A stretch of DNA of 64,000 nucleotides from Ramlibacter henchirensis (GTDB lineage: Bacteria > Pseudomonadota > Gammaproteobacteria > Burkholderiales > Burkholderiaceae_C), in the NCBI RefSeq assembly GCF_004682015.1, contig NZ_SMLM01000001.1:186001-250000 (forward strand), read 5' to 3'. The position numbers and the translations under genes are program-made. This document shows, in pieces, positions 46,050 to 55,998 of this stretch. Below the pieces are notes generated by a model. That model was not told the DNA's origin, ran no database searches, and was given only the letters and a program-made list of their open reading frames with translations. Position 1 is the first letter of the stretch, and every line of letters begins with the position of its first letter.

Positions 46050-47399
46050 ATGTTCAAGAAGATCCTGGTCGCGAACCGCGGCGAGATTGCCCTGCGGGTC
46101 CAACGAGCCTGTCGCGAACTCGGAATCAAGGCCGTGATGGTCTATTCCGAAGCCGACCGCGACGCCAAGTACGTCAAGCTGGCAGAGGAGGCCGTCTGCA
46201 TCGGGCCCGCGCCTTCGCCGCAAAGCTACCTCAACATGCCCGCCATCATCTCGGCGGCCGAGGTCACCGACGCGGAGGCCATCCATCCGGGCTACGGCTT
46301 CCTCTCCGAGAACGCCGACTTCGCCGAGCGGGTGGAGAAGAGCGGCTTCCAGTTCATCGGCCCGACGCCGGAATCGATCCGCATGATGGGCGACAAGGTT
46401 TCGGCCAAGCAGGCCATGATCAAGGCGGGCGTGCCCTGCGTGCCGGGCTCCGAAGGCGAATTGCCGGACGACCCCGCCGTGATCCGCAAGACCGCTCGCG
46501 CGATCGGCTACCCGGTGATCATCAAGGCCGCCGGCGGTGGCGGCGGGCGCGGCATGCGCGTGGTCCACACCGAGGCGGCCCTGATCAACGCGGTGCAGAT
46601 GACCAAGGCCGAGGCCGGCGCGGCCTTCGGCAATCCGGCGGTCTACATGGAGAAGTTCCTCCAGGACCCGCGGCACATCGAGATCCAGGTGCTGGCCGAC
46701 AAGCACCGCAATGCCGTCTACCTGGGCGAGCGCGACTGCTCCATGCAGCGGCGCCACCAGAAGATCATCGAGGAAGCGCCGGCGCCGGGCATCCCGCGCA
46801 AGCTGATCGAGAAGATCGGCGACCGCTGCGCCGCCGCCTGCAAGAAGATTGGTTACCGCGGCGCGGGCACGTTCGAGTTCCTGTACGAGAACGGCGAGTT
46901 CTATTTCATCGAGATGAACACGCGCGTGCAGGTCGAGCATCCGGTGACCGAGCTCGTGACCGGCGTGGACATCGTCAAGACGCAGATCATGGTGGCGGCC
47001 GGCGAGAAGCTGCCGTTCACGCAGCGCGACGTCCAGCTGCGCGGCCACGCCATCGAATGCAGGGTGAACGCGGAGGATCCCTACAAGTTCATTCCTTCGC
47101 CCGGCCGCATCACGCTGTGGCACGCCCCCGGCGGCCCCGGCGTGCGGGTCGACTCGCACGTCTACAACAACTACTTCGTGCCGCCCAACTACGACTCGAT
47201 GATCGGCAAGATCATCGTGCACGGCGACACGCGGGAGCAGGCGCTCGCGCGCATGCGCACCGCGCTGCTGGAGACGGTCGTCGAAGGCATCAACACCAAC
47301 ATCCCGCTGCACCGCGAGCTGATGGTGGATGCCAAGTTCATGACCGGCGGCACCAACATCCACTACCTCGAGCAGTGGCTGTCGCAGCACAAGCGATGA
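46050..47399 (+). CDS. accC: Biotin carboxylase AccC
   Basis: AccC carboxylates biotin on AccB with ATP and bicarbonate. The 449-residue protein shows [14 protein letters not shown], the [14 protein letters not shown] loop, the ATP-grasp GGGGGRGMR glycine loop, the [14 protein letters not shown] active site and [14 protein letters not shown] at the C-terminal domain. The length is normal. Confidence 0.97.
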   Translation: MFKKILVANRGEIALRVQRACRELGIKAVMVYSEADRDAKYVKLAEEAVCIGPAPSPQSYLNMPAIISAAEVTDAEAIHPGYGFLSENADFAERVEKSGFQFIGPTPESIRMMGDKVSAKQAMIKAGVPCVPGSEGELPDDPAVIRKTARAIGYPVIIKAAGGGGGRGMRVVHTEAALINAVQMTKAEAGAAFGNPAVYMEKFLQDPRHIEIQVLADKHRNAVYLGERDCSMQRRHQKIIEEAPAPGIPRKLIEKIGDRCAAACKKIGYRGAGTFEFLYENGEFYFIEMNTRVQVEHPVTELVTGVDIVKTQIMVAAGEKLPFTQRDVQLRGHAIECRVNAEDPYKFIPSPGRITLWHAPGGPGVRVDSHVYNNYFVPPNYDSMIGKIIVHGDTREQALARMRTALLETVVEGINTNIPLHRELMVDAKFMTGGTNIHYLEQWLSQHKR

Positions 47400-47411
47400 C
47401 CCGGAGGCGGC

Positions 47412-48293
47412 GTGTTCGAGCTTCGCCTGCTCTGCGCTGAAGCCCAGGTCGAGAGCCTGGGCGATGCGCTGGAGGCGCTCGACGCCCTGAGCGTCTCGGT
47501 GGAAGACGCCGACGCGCAGACCGATGCCGAGCAGGCGCTGTTCGGCGAGCCCGGATTGCCGCCGCCGCGAGAAGGCTGGCAACGCTCCCGTGTGCTGGCG
47601 CTGTTTCAGCGGCGCGAGCAGGCCGAAGACGCGGTCCGGCTGCTGCAGGCGCAGGACTTCTTCGCCGGCTGCAAGGTGCTGGGCCTCGAAGAAGTGCAGG
47701 AGCAGGACTGGGTGCGCCTGACGCAGTCGCAGTTCGCACCCGTGGACATCACGCCGCATTTCTGGATCGTGCCCAGCTGGCATGAACCGCCGGCGCAGGC
47801 GAAGCAGGTGATCCGGCTGGACCCCGGCCTCGCCTTCGGAACGGGCACGCATCCGACGACGCGAATGTGCCTGCGGTGGATCGCGCGGAATCCGCCACGC
47901 GCGCAGCGCGTGCTCGACTACGGCTGCGGCTCGGGCATCCTGGCGATCGGCGCCGCGAAGTTCGGCGCGAGCGAAGTCGATGCGGTGGACATCGACGAGG
48001 CAGCGGTTCGCGCGACACAGGACAACGCGCAGGCCAACGACGTGACGCTGCGCACCGGCCTGCCCGACATGGCGAAGGGCCGGTACCAGACGGTGCTGGC
48101 CAACATCCTGGCCACGCCGCTGAAAGTGCTGGCCCCGCTGCTGTGCGGGCACGTGGCGCCCGGCGGCGCGCTGGTGCTCGCCGGCATCCTCGAGCGCCAG
48201 GAGGATGAACTCAGGCAGGCCTATGCGCCGCACGCGCGGCTCGAAGTGTCGGACCGGGAGGACGGCTGGATCCTCATGACGGCCCGGCTCTGA
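47412..48293 (+). CDS. prmA: Ribosomal protein L11 methyltransferase PrmA
   Basis: PrmA trimethylates lysines of ribosomal protein L11. The 293-residue protein has the N-terminal substrate-recruiting domain, the FGTGTHPTTRMCLRW linker and the SAM motif DYGCGSGILAIGAAK, followed by NILATPLKVLAP (N-I-L-A in place of N-P-P-Y). The GTG at 47412 has GGAGG upstream and lies 12 bases after accC, an arrangement common in this group. Confidence 0.95.
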   Translation: MFELRLLCAEAQVESLGDALEALDALSVSVEDADAQTDAEQALFGEPGLPPPREGWQRSRVLALFQRREQAEDAVRLLQAQDFFAGCKVLGLEEVQEQDWVRLTQSQFAPVDITPHFWIVPSWHEPPAQAKQVIRLDPGLAFGTGTHPTTRMCLRWIARNPPRAQRVLDYGCGSGILAIGAAKFGASEVDAVDIDEAAVRATQDNAQANDVTLRTGLPDMAKGRYQTVLANILATPLKVLAPLLCGHVAPGGALVLAGILERQEDELRQAYAPHARLEVSDREDGWILMTARL

Positions 48294-48303
48294 GCGCGGC
48301 TTC

Positions 48304-48309
48304 TACAAT
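48304..48309 (+). promoter_or_regulatory. Candidate -10 hexamer of the DUF3426 gene (near-leaderless)
   Basis: TACAAT ends 9 bases before the ATG at 48319 and no ribosome binding site is seen. Confidence 0.35.
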
Positions 48310-48318
48310 GCCCGGCTC

Positions 48319-49317
48319 ATGAGCATGATCACCGGGTGTCCGGCTTGCGGGACGATGTTCAGGGTCGTGCCCGACCAGCTGAAGATCTCCGAAGGCTGGG
48401 TGCGCTGCGGCCACTGCGGCGAGGTGTTCGATGCCGCCGCGCACCTGAAGCCGGAGCCTGCCGTGCCGCCGGAGATGACCGCGCCCGCCGCAGAGGCCCC
48501 GCGGCCTTCTTCGGAGACAGCGCCCGACACGGAGCCGGTCGAGGTGGAGCCGATCCCGGCCGAGCCGGTGGACGCCGAACCTGTGCGCGCGGACGTCCTT
48601 CCCGAGGACGGGTCCGAACCCACCGCAACCCTTTTCCGCCGGCAGGACAGCGGCGACGCGGCGAAGTCGGCCGATTTCGTCATCGATGTCGAAGCCCACG
48701 AGCCCACCGGTGCCGCGTTCAGTCCCAGCGTTGCGCCGCCGCAAGCTCGCGCACGGCCGATCCCGGGTGAGCCGCTTGACGAGACCGAGCTCGAAGACGT
48801 TTCCTTCGTCCGGCAGGCGCGCCGCCGGGCGTTCTGGCGCAGGCCGGCCGTGCGCGTCGCGCTCTTGATCGCGGCCTTGGTGTTGGGGCTCTTGCTGGCC
48901 GCCCAGTACGCCGTGCAGGAGCGCAATCGCCTTGCTGCGGTGAACCCGGGAATGAGGCCCTGGTTGGCGCTGCTGTGCCAGCCGCTGGGCTGCACGATCG
49001 GGCCGCCCCAGCGCATCGAGTCGGTCGTGATCGAGAGCAGCGGCTTCACGCGTTTGCGCGCCGACGCCTTCCGCCTGAGCTTCTCCGTGCGCAACCAGTC
49101 CGCCGAGCCGGTGGCGGTGCCCGCGCTGCAGCTCACGCTCACCGACTTGCAGGAGCAGGCGGTGCTGCAGCGGGTGCTCACGCCGCGCGAGCTGGGCGCC
49201 ACTTCGGACACCATCGCGCCCGCTTCCGAGTTCGCCGGCAGCGTGGTGGTCACCGTGAGTGCGGCCAACAACGCGGCGCGCGTCGCGGGCTATCGCGTGC
49301 TGGCCTTCTATCCCTGA
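48319..49317 (+). CDS. Zinc-ribbon DUF3426 membrane protein
   Basis: The 332-residue protein starts with an MJ0042-type zinc finger (CPACGTMFRV and CGHCGEVFDA, four cysteines within residues 7-33). An acidic, Pro-rich segment to about residue 160 is followed by one membrane segment (about 178-196, VALLIAALVLGLLLAAQ) and a periplasmic DUF3426 domain. The topology is N-in. The family is widespread in betaproteobacteria next to prmA and has no known function. An ATG two codons later is an alternative start. Confidence 0.88.
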   Translation: MSMITGCPACGTMFRVVPDQLKISEGWVRCGHCGEVFDAAAHLKPEPAVPPEMTAPAAEAPRPSSETAPDTEPVEVEPIPAEPVDAEPVRADVLPEDGSEPTATLFRRQDSGDAAKSADFVIDVEAHEPTGAAFSPSVAPPQARARPIPGEPLDETELEDVSFVRQARRRAFWRRPAVRVALLIAALVLGLLLAAQYAVQERNRLAAVNPGMRPWLALLCQPLGCTIGPPQRIESVVIESSGFTRLRADAFRLSFSVRNQSAEPVAVPALQLTLTDLQEQAVLQRVLTPRELGATSDTIAPASEFAGSVVVTVSAANNAARVAGYRVLAFYP

Positions 49318-49342
49318 ACCTTCCCACCACGAAAAGAAAACC

Positions 49343-50227
49343 ATGGCAGCCGTCATCTGCGGATCCCTCGCCTTCGACACCATCATGAATTTCGAGGGCC
49401 GCTTCGCCCAGCAGATCCTGCCGGACCAGCTGCACATCCTGAACGTCTCGTTCCTGGTTCCGCAGCTGCGGCGCGACTTCGGCGGCTGCGCCGGCAACAT
49501 CGCGTACAGCCTCAAGCTACTGGGAGGGACGCCGCTACCGATGGCGACGCTCGGCACCGATGGCGCCAGCTACCTGGAGCGGCTGCGCTCGCTTGGCATC
49601 AGCACCGAGTTCGTGCGGCAGCTGGACGACGCCTACACCGCGCAGGCGATGATCATGACCGACCTGGACAACAACCAGATCACCGCCTTCCATCCCGGAG
49701 CGATGACGCAGGCGCACCTGACGCGTATCCAGTCGCGGGGCGACATCAAGCTCGGGATCATCTCGCCCGACGGGCGCGACGCGATGCTGCAGCACGCACA
49801 GCAGTTCCATGATGCGGGCATCCCGTTCGTGTTCGATCCGGGCCAGGGCCTGCCGATGTTCGACGGCAAGGAGCTGGCCGCATTCATCGAGAAGTCGACG
49901 TGGGTCACCGTCAACGACTACGAAGGCAAGATGCTCAGCGAGCGCACCGGTTGGGACTCCGCCGCGATCTCGCGCAAGGTGCAGGGGCTGGTCGTGACGC
50001 TGGGCGGCGAGGGCTGCGAAGTGTGGATCGGGGGCGAAAAGACGCGCGTGGCGCCCGTGAAGGCGCCTGCCGTGGTCGACCCCACCGGGTGCGGCGACGC
50101 GTGGCGCGGCGCGCTGCTCTACGGCCTGGAGCAGGGCTGGCCGCTCGCGCGTTGCGCCGAACTGGGCAACAAGGTGGGCGCGGCCAAGATCGCCAGCAAG
50201 GGCCCGCAGAACTGGTCGCTTGGGTAA
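49343..50227 (+). CDS. PfkB-family sugar/nucleoside kinase (adenosine kinase-like)
   Basis: The 294-residue ribokinase-fold protein has the substrate motif FGGCAGNIAYSLKLLGG near residue 50 and the anion-hole and catalytic-base motif DPTGCGDAWRG near residue 250. The N-terminal CGSLAFDTIMNF strand fits the adenosine kinase-like branch. The phosphate acceptor cannot be fixed from sequence. The ATG at 49343 is preceded by GAAAAGAAAACC; an earlier in-frame start would overlap the DUF3426 gene. Confidence 0.88.
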   Translation: MAAVICGSLAFDTIMNFEGRFAQQILPDQLHILNVSFLVPQLRRDFGGCAGNIAYSLKLLGGTPLPMATLGTDGASYLERLRSLGISTEFVRQLDDAYTAQAMIMTDLDNNQITAFHPGAMTQAHLTRIQSRGDIKLGIISPDGRDAMLQHAQQFHDAGIPFVFDPGQGLPMFDGKELAAFIEKSTWVTVNDYEGKMLSERTGWDSAAISRKVQGLVVTLGGEGCEVWIGGEKTRVAPVKAPAVVDPTGCGDAWRGALLYGLEQGWPLARCAELGNKVGAAKIASKGPQNWSLG

Positions 50228-50242
50228 GCGGGCGGGGCGGCG

Positions 50243-51010
50243 TCAGCCGCGTGTGTGCATGACGCCGCCGTCCACCACGATGGTTTCCCCCACAACGTAG
50301 TCGCCCGCGCGGGACGCCAGGAAGATCGCGGCGCCGGCCATGTCCTCCTCGGTGCCAATTCGGCCGACAGGCACCCGCTTCGCCACATCGTCCGCATGGT
50401 CGCGCGCCTGCTTGTTCATGTCGGAAGCGAACGGGCCCGGCGCGATGCCGTTGACCACGATGTTGTCCTGCGCGAGCCGCAGGGCCATCCGCTTTGTGAG
50501 GTGGATCAGGCCTGCCTTGCTTGCGGCATAGGAGTACGTCTCCCAGGGATTGACCGATAACCCGTCGATCGACGCGATATTGATCACCTTGGCGGGCCGC
50601 TGGCGCGCGGCGGCCTTGAGCCGTTCATGCAGCGCCTGCGTCAGGAAGAAGGGCGTCTTCACGTTCAGGTCCATCACCTTGTCCCAACCGCTCTCGGGGA
50701 AGGTCTCGAACGATTCGCCCCAGGCCGCGCCGGCGTTGTTGACGAGGATGTCCAAGGCGGGCTCGCGGCGAGCCATCTCTTCGGCCAGGGCGCGGCAGCC
50801 CTCGAGGCTGGAAACGTCCAGCGGAAGCGAAACGCAGGTGCCCAGGCTCGACAGCTCCGATGCCGTCTGGTCGCAGGCCGCGGCCTTGCGCGCCGTGATG
50901 TAGACGCGCGCGCCCTGGCGCAGGAAGCCGGTGGCGATCATGCGGCCGATGCCGCGCGAGCCGCCGGTGACCAGGGCGACGCGGCCTTGCAGGGAGAAGA
51001 GGTCGTTCAT
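50243..51010 (-). CDS. Short-chain dehydrogenase/reductase
   Basis: The 255-residue SDR enzyme has the cofactor loop TGGSRGIG, the NNAGAAWGE segment, the catalytic Ser in INIASIDG and the YSYAASKAG Tyr-Lys pair. It resembles gluconate 5-dehydrogenase and 3-oxoacyl reductase types, but the substrate is unknown. The ATG at 51010 is chosen because the family begins at MNDLFSLQGRVALVTGG; the longer open frame is rejected. It follows the liv terminator on the same strand and so has its own promoter or relies on read-through. Confidence 0.88.
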   Translation of the reverse strand: MNDLFSLQGRVALVTGGSRGIGRMIATGFLRQGARVYITARKAAACDQTASELSSLGTCVSLPLDVSSLEGCRALAEEMARREPALDILVNNAGAAWGESFETFPESGWDKVMDLNVKTPFFLTQALHERLKAAARQRPAKVINIASIDGLSVNPWETYSYAASKAGLIHLTKRMALRLAQDNIVVNGIAPGPFASDMNKQARDHADDVAKRVPVGRIGTEEDMAGAAIFLASRAGDYVVGETIVVDGGVMHTRG

Positions 51011-51100
51011 GGCTATCCGTATGAAGTGGTGCGCGTCGCAGGCTAAGCCGACGAAGCGGCGGAAGCAATCGCCTGAATGACAGCCCGGGCACAAACGGAA

Positions 51101-51120
51101 AGGCCGGCTTGCGCCGGCCT
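51101..51120 (-). terminator. Terminator hairpin after livM
   Basis: AGGCCGGC (51101-51108) and GCCGGCCT (51113-51120) form a perfect 8-bp stem with a four-base loop. On the minus strand it is followed by TTT and a T-rich stretch. It ends the liv operon 18 bases after livM. Confidence 0.7.
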
Positions 51121-51137
51121 CTTGCGTTCAGCGGAAC

Positions 51138-52157
51138 TCAGCCGCGCGACCTGCGCCTCTCGAGCCACGCGTGCAGTTCGCCCACGGCGCCCTTGCGGAA
51201 CGCCAGCACGCAGACGACGAAGATCGCGCCGATGATCACCGTCACCCACGCGCCGACCCTGTCCGCCAGCATGTTCTGCAGCGCGATCACGATGCCGGCG
51301 CCAAACACCGGGCCGAAGAAGGTGCCCACTCCGCCCAGCAGAGACATCAGGATCACCTCGCCCGACATGGACCAGTGCACGTCGGTGAGCGAGGCGAAGC
51401 CCATGACGATCGTCTTGAGCGAACCCGCCAGGCCGGCCAGGCTGGCCGACAGCACGAAGGCCAGCAGCTTGTACTTGTCGACCGCATAGCCCAGCGAAAT
51501 GGCGCGCGGCTCGTTCTCCCGGATCATCTTGAGCACCTGGCCGAACGGCGAGGTGACGACGCGGATGATGCCGAGGAAGCAGGCGACGAAGATCGCCAGC
51601 ACCACGTAGTAGAGCGTCAGGTCCGACGTGAGCGGCAGCACGCCGAACAGCGTCCCGCGCGGCACGCCTTGCAGGCCGTCTTCGCCGCCGGTGAAAGGCG
51701 CCTGCAGGCAGACGAAGAAGATCATCTGCGCGAGCGCCAGCGTGATCATGGCGAAGTAGATACCTTGGCGGCGAATGGCGACGAGGCCGAAGACGAGGCC
51801 CAGCACCGCGCCCGTGACGATGCCCGCCAGCAATCCGAGTTCCGGCGACCAGCCCTGCGCTTTGACCAGCCATCCCGCGATGTACGCGGCCATGCCGAAG
51901 AACGCGGCGTGGCCGAACGAGAGAAGGCCGGTGAAGCCCAGCAGCAGGTTGAAGGCGCAGGCGAAGAGAGCGAAGCACAGCAGCTTCATCCCGAACACCG
52001 GATACAGGCCGGCCATGGGCGCGACGATCGCCAGCGCCAGCAACGCGACGTAGGCGTAGCGCGTCAGCGGGCTGATGCCGGTGGCGGCCCTGGGCGTGGA
52101 CGAGGGCGGGGCGGTGTCGGCCGGGGCGACGGTGGCGGTCTGGGTGGTCGTGTTCAT
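51138..52157 (-). CDS. livM: Branched-chain amino acid ABC transporter permease LivM
   Basis: The 339-residue protein has about nine or ten membrane segments and the LivM hallmarks LLLGFTGLLSFGHAAFFGMAAY and FFGPVFGAGIVIALQ. It forms the channel with LivH. It is the last gene of the liv operon and starts one base after livH ends. A basic tail (LERRRSRG) closes it. Confidence 0.93.
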   Translation of the reverse strand: MNTTTQTATVAPADTAPPSSTPRAATGISPLTRYAYVALLALAIVAPMAGLYPVFGMKLLCFALFACAFNLLLGFTGLLSFGHAAFFGMAAYIAGWLVKAQGWSPELGLLAGIVTGAVLGLVFGLVAIRRQGIYFAMITLALAQMIFFVCLQAPFTGGEDGLQGVPRGTLFGVLPLTSDLTLYYVVLAIFVACFLGIIRVVTSPFGQVLKMIRENEPRAISLGYAVDKYKLLAFVLSASLAGLAGSLKTIVMGFASLTDVHWSMSGEVILMSLLGGVGTFFGPVFGAGIVIALQNMLADRVGAWVTVIIGAIFVVCVLAFRKGAVGELHAWLERRRSRG

Positions 52158-52158
52158 C

Positions 52159-53046
52159 TCATGCCTCCTTGCCGAACAGGCCGGCGGGCCGCAGCATCAG
52201 CACGATCGCCATGATGACGAAGACCACGACGTTCGACGCCTCAGGATAGAACACGCGGGTGAAGCCTTCGATGACGCCCAGCCCCAGGCCGGTGACGACC
52301 GAGCCGAGGATGGAGCCCATGCCGCCGATCACCACCACGGCGAACACCACGATGATCAGGTTGGAGCCCATCAGCGGCGTGACCTGGATCACGGGTGCGG
52401 CCAGCACGCCGGCCATCGCGGCCAAGGCGGCGCCGGCGCCATAGGTGAGCATCACCATCAGCGGCACGTTGACGCCGAAGGCCTGCACCAGCTTGGCGTT
52501 CTCCGTCCCGGCGCGCAGGTACGCGCCCAGCCGGGTGCGCTCGATCAGGAACCAGGTGCCCAGGCAGATGACGATGGAGGCCAGCACCACCCATGCGCGG
52601 TAGTTGGGCAGGACCATGAAGCCGAGGTTGGTGGCACCCGCCAGCGCATCGGGGACCGGATACGACTGGCCCGAAACGCCGTACTGGTCGCGGAAGATCC
52701 CTTCCAGGATCAGCGACAGCCCGAAGGTGAGCAGGAGACCGTAGAGCGGATCGAGCCCGTACAGCCGTTTGAGGAACAACCTCTCGATGACTACGCCGAG
52801 TGCGCCCACGATGAGCGGGGCGACGATGAGAGCGATCCAGTAATTGATGCCCCACTTCTCCAGCATGATCCATGCGGCGAAAGCGCCAACCATGTAGAGG
52901 GCGCCGTGGGCGAAGTTGACGATGTCCAGCAGCCCGAAGATCACCGCCAGGCCCAGGCTGAGCATGGCGTAGAACGCGCCGTTGACCAGCCCCAGCATCA
53001 GCTGGCCGAGGAAGGCCTGGATCGGGATACCGAAGATCTCAGTCAT
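52159..53046 (-). CDS. livH: Branched-chain amino acid ABC transporter permease LivH
   Basis: The 295-residue permease has about eight membrane segments. Family features include QLMLGLVNGAFYAMLSLGL, DIVNFAHGALYMVGAF and GSILGSVVTGLGLGVIEGF. It lies between the substrate-binding gene and livM. The intercistronic hairpin at 53063-53085 precedes it. Confidence 0.93.
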   Translation of the reverse strand: MTEIFGIPIQAFLGQLMLGLVNGAFYAMLSLGLAVIFGLLDIVNFAHGALYMVGAFAAWIMLEKWGINYWIALIVAPLIVGALGVVIERLFLKRLYGLDPLYGLLLTFGLSLILEGIFRDQYGVSGQSYPVPDALAGATNLGFMVLPNYRAWVVLASIVICLGTWFLIERTRLGAYLRAGTENAKLVQAFGVNVPLMVMLTYGAGAALAAMAGVLAAPVIQVTPLMGSNLIIVVFAVVVIGGMGSILGSVVTGLGLGVIEGFTRVFYPEASNVVVFVIMAIVLMLRPAGLFGKEA

Positions 53047-53062
53047 GGGTCTCTTCTTGGGG

Positions 53063-53085
53063 AACCGGCCCTCGAGGGGCCGGTT
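53063..53085 (-). terminator. Intercistronic hairpin between livK and livH
   Basis: AACCGGCCC and GGGCCGGTT form a nine-base stem in the 59-base gap. On the minus strand it has no U-run. It may protect the upstream binding-protein mRNA or attenuate permease expression. Confidence 0.45.
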
Positions 53086-53105
53086 CGATCACTTGCGCTA
53101 GCCGC

Positions 53106-54320
53106 TTACTTCCAGAGAGAGCACTTGCTCTCGGCCTTGGTGGTCCAGGCCTCCTCGCCCTTGAACACCTGGACCACGTTGTAGTAGTCCCAGGGCTCGG
53201 TGGACTTCTCCGGCGTCTTGACCTGCATCAGGTACATGTCGTGGATCACGCGGCCGTCGCCACGCACCCAGCCGTTCTTCATGAACACGTCGTTGAACTT
53301 GGCCTTCTTCAGGACGTCGAGCACCTTCTCGGCGTCGTCCGTGCCGGCCGTCTTGACGGCATTCAGGTACTGCGTGGTTGCCGAGTAGTCGGCGGCCTGC
53401 AGCGAGGACGGCATGCGCTTGACCTTGTCGAAGAACTTGCGCGACCAGGCGCGGGTTTCCTGGTTCTGGTTCCAGTACCAGCTGTCGGTCAGGTACATGT
53501 TCTGGGTGGTCTTCAGGCCCAGCGAGTGGATGTCGTTGATGAACACCAGCAGGCCGGCCAGCTTCATCGTCTTGGTGATGCCGAACTCGTTGGCGGCCTT
53601 GATCGTGTTGATCGTGTCGCCTCCGGCGTTGGCCAGGCCGAGGATCTGGGCCTTGCTGCCCTGCGCCTGCAGCAGGAACGACGAGAAGTCGCTGGCGTTG
53701 AGCGGCGCGCGCACCGAGCCCACCACCTTGCCGCCGTTGGCTTCGACCACCTTGGTGGTGTCGGCCTGCAGCTGGTGGCCGAAGGCGTAATCGGCGGTCA
53801 GGAAGAACCAGCTCTTGCCGCCCTGCTTGACCACGGCCGCGCCCGTGCCCTTGGCCAGCGCGGTGGTGTCGTAGGCCCAGTGCAGGGTATAGGGCGTGCA
53901 CTGGTCGTTGGTCAACGCGGAGGTGGCGGCGCCGACGGCGATGAAGGGCTTCTTCTTCTCGGCCGCGACCTTGGCCATGGCCAGGTTGGTGCCGGAGTTG
54001 GTGCCGCCGATCAGCATGTCCAGGCCTTGGGTGTCGAACCACTCGCGCGCCTTGGTGGCGGCGACGTCGGGCTTGTTCTGGTGGTCGGCCGAGAGCACCT
54101 CGATCTTCTTGCCGTTGATCGCGCCGCCCATGTCGGCGATCGCCATGCGGATGGCTTCGACGCCGCCCTGGCCGTCGATGTCGGCGTAGACGCTGGACAT
54201 GTCGGTGATGATGCCGATGCGGATGACGTCGCCCGAGTACTGGGCGATGGCCGGCGTTGCGGCGCCGAACACGCCCGCTGCGGCGAGCGCGCCGGCGGCG
54301 AAGAGCTTCTTGAGTTTCAT
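53106..54320 (-). CDS. Periplasmic branched-chain amino acid-type binding protein (LivK-like)
   Basis: The 404-residue protein has a signal peptide (1 to about 26, ending PAIAQ) and the type I periplasmic-binding fold, starting IRIGIITDMSSVYADIDGQGG. The length fits the LivK/UrtA-like group. The ligand could be a branched-chain amino acid, an aromatic acid or another amide; sequence does not decide. It sits between livF and livH, and the 38-base gap upstream carries AGGAGACCCGC before its ATG. Confidence 0.9.
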   Translation of the reverse strand: MKLKKLFAAGALAAAGVFGAATPAIAQYSGDVIRIGIITDMSSVYADIDGQGGVEAIRMAIADMGGAINGKKIEVLSADHQNKPDVAATKAREWFDTQGLDMLIGGTNSGTNLAMAKVAAEKKKPFIAVGAATSALTNDQCTPYTLHWAYDTTALAKGTGAAVVKQGGKSWFFLTADYAFGHQLQADTTKVVEANGGKVVGSVRAPLNASDFSSFLLQAQGSKAQILGLANAGGDTINTIKAANEFGITKTMKLAGLLVFINDIHSLGLKTTQNMYLTDSWYWNQNQETRAWSRKFFDKVKRMPSSLQAADYSATTQYLNAVKTAGTDDAEKVLDVLKKAKFNDVFMKNGWVRGDGRVIHDMYLMQVKTPEKSTEPWDYYNVVQVFKGEEAWTTKAESKCSLWK

Positions 54321-54358
54321 GCGGGTCTCCTGTTGTTGAGCCGGTTGGAAGAAGGGAA

Positions 54359-55062
54359 TCAGACGCCGAGGAATTCCTGCAGCATCGCCGTGTTGGCCTG
54401 CAGCTCGCGCTGAGCAAATTCGCGGACGATCTTGCCGTGCTCCATGACGTAGAAGCGGTCGGCGAGCGGCGCGGCGAAACGGAAGTTCTGTTCGACCAGG
54501 ACGATGGTGTAGCCCTTGGCCTTGAGCGTGCGGATGGTCTCGGCGAGCTTCTGCACGATGACGGGCGCCAGGCCCTCGGAGATCTCGTCCAGCAGCAGCA
54601 GGCGAGCGCCGGTGCGCAGGATGCGCGCGACGGCCAGCATCTGCTGCTCGCCGCCGGACAGGCGCGTGCCCGGGCTGGAAGCGCGCTCCTTGAGGTTGGG
54701 GAACATGCCGTAGATCTCGGCCACGCTCATCCCGCCGGAGCCTACGCTGGGCGGCAGCATCAGGTTCTCCTCGGCCGAGAGGCTGGCGAAGATGCCGCGT
54801 TCCTCGGGGCAGTAGCCGATGCCCAGCCGCGCGATCTTGTGCGGCGCCATGGCGATGGCCTCCTGGCCGCGGATGCGGATCGAGCCGGTGCGTCGGCCCG
54901 TCAGGCCGACGATGGCGCGCAGCGTGGTCGTGCGGCCGGCGCCGTTGCGGCCCAGAAGCGAGACAACTTCGCCCTCGGCCACGTTCAGGTTGACGCCGTG
55001 CAGGACGTGCGACTCGCCGTACCAGGCGTTCAGGTTCTCGATGCGAAGGAGCTCGTTCGCCA

Positions 55063-55063
<1 letters not shown>
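54359..55063 (-). CDS. livF: ABC transporter ATPase LivF with Walker A Arg in place of Lys
   Basis: The 234-residue ATPase has a LivF-like signature motif (LSGGEQQMLAVARIL), Walker B (LLLLDEISEGLAP) and the H-loop-equivalent region VLVEQNF. The Walker A motif reads GRNGAGRTTT: Arg44 (codon CGC at 54932-54934) stands where a phosphate-binding lysine is nearly invariant. No other damage is seen, so this is not a decayed gene. The ATG at 55063 shares a base with the livG stop (TGATG) and has GGGAG upstream; a TTG one codon earlier is possible. Confidence 0.92.
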
Positions 55064-55836
<773 letters not shown>

Positions 55837-55960
55837 ATCGCTGTCCTCCGGCGCCGGCCGGCGTGGGGCCGGTGGCAAAAGGCGAATGCTAGGCAGGCGT
55901 GTTGCACCGCGACAGCGGGGAAGCCCTTAAGTAGTTTTGCGTTACAGCGCGCCACGTGCA

Positions 55961-55982
55961 GGCTGTCGAAAGTCTGACAGCC
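55961..55982. repeat. Hairpin in the livG-icmF gap
   Basis: GGCTGTC and GACAGCC form a perfect seven-base stem around an eight-base loop in the 162-base gap before livG. It may act as a weak terminator of icmF or as an operator. The rest of the gap shows no clear promoter boxes. Confidence 0.4.
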
Positions 55983-55998
55983 CACAGGCGACGGCTGC

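Noticed and set aside
45489..48233. Open frame of 914 codons on the minus strand across accB, accC and prmA
   Set aside because: It shows no domain or motif and runs antisense to three well-supported genes.
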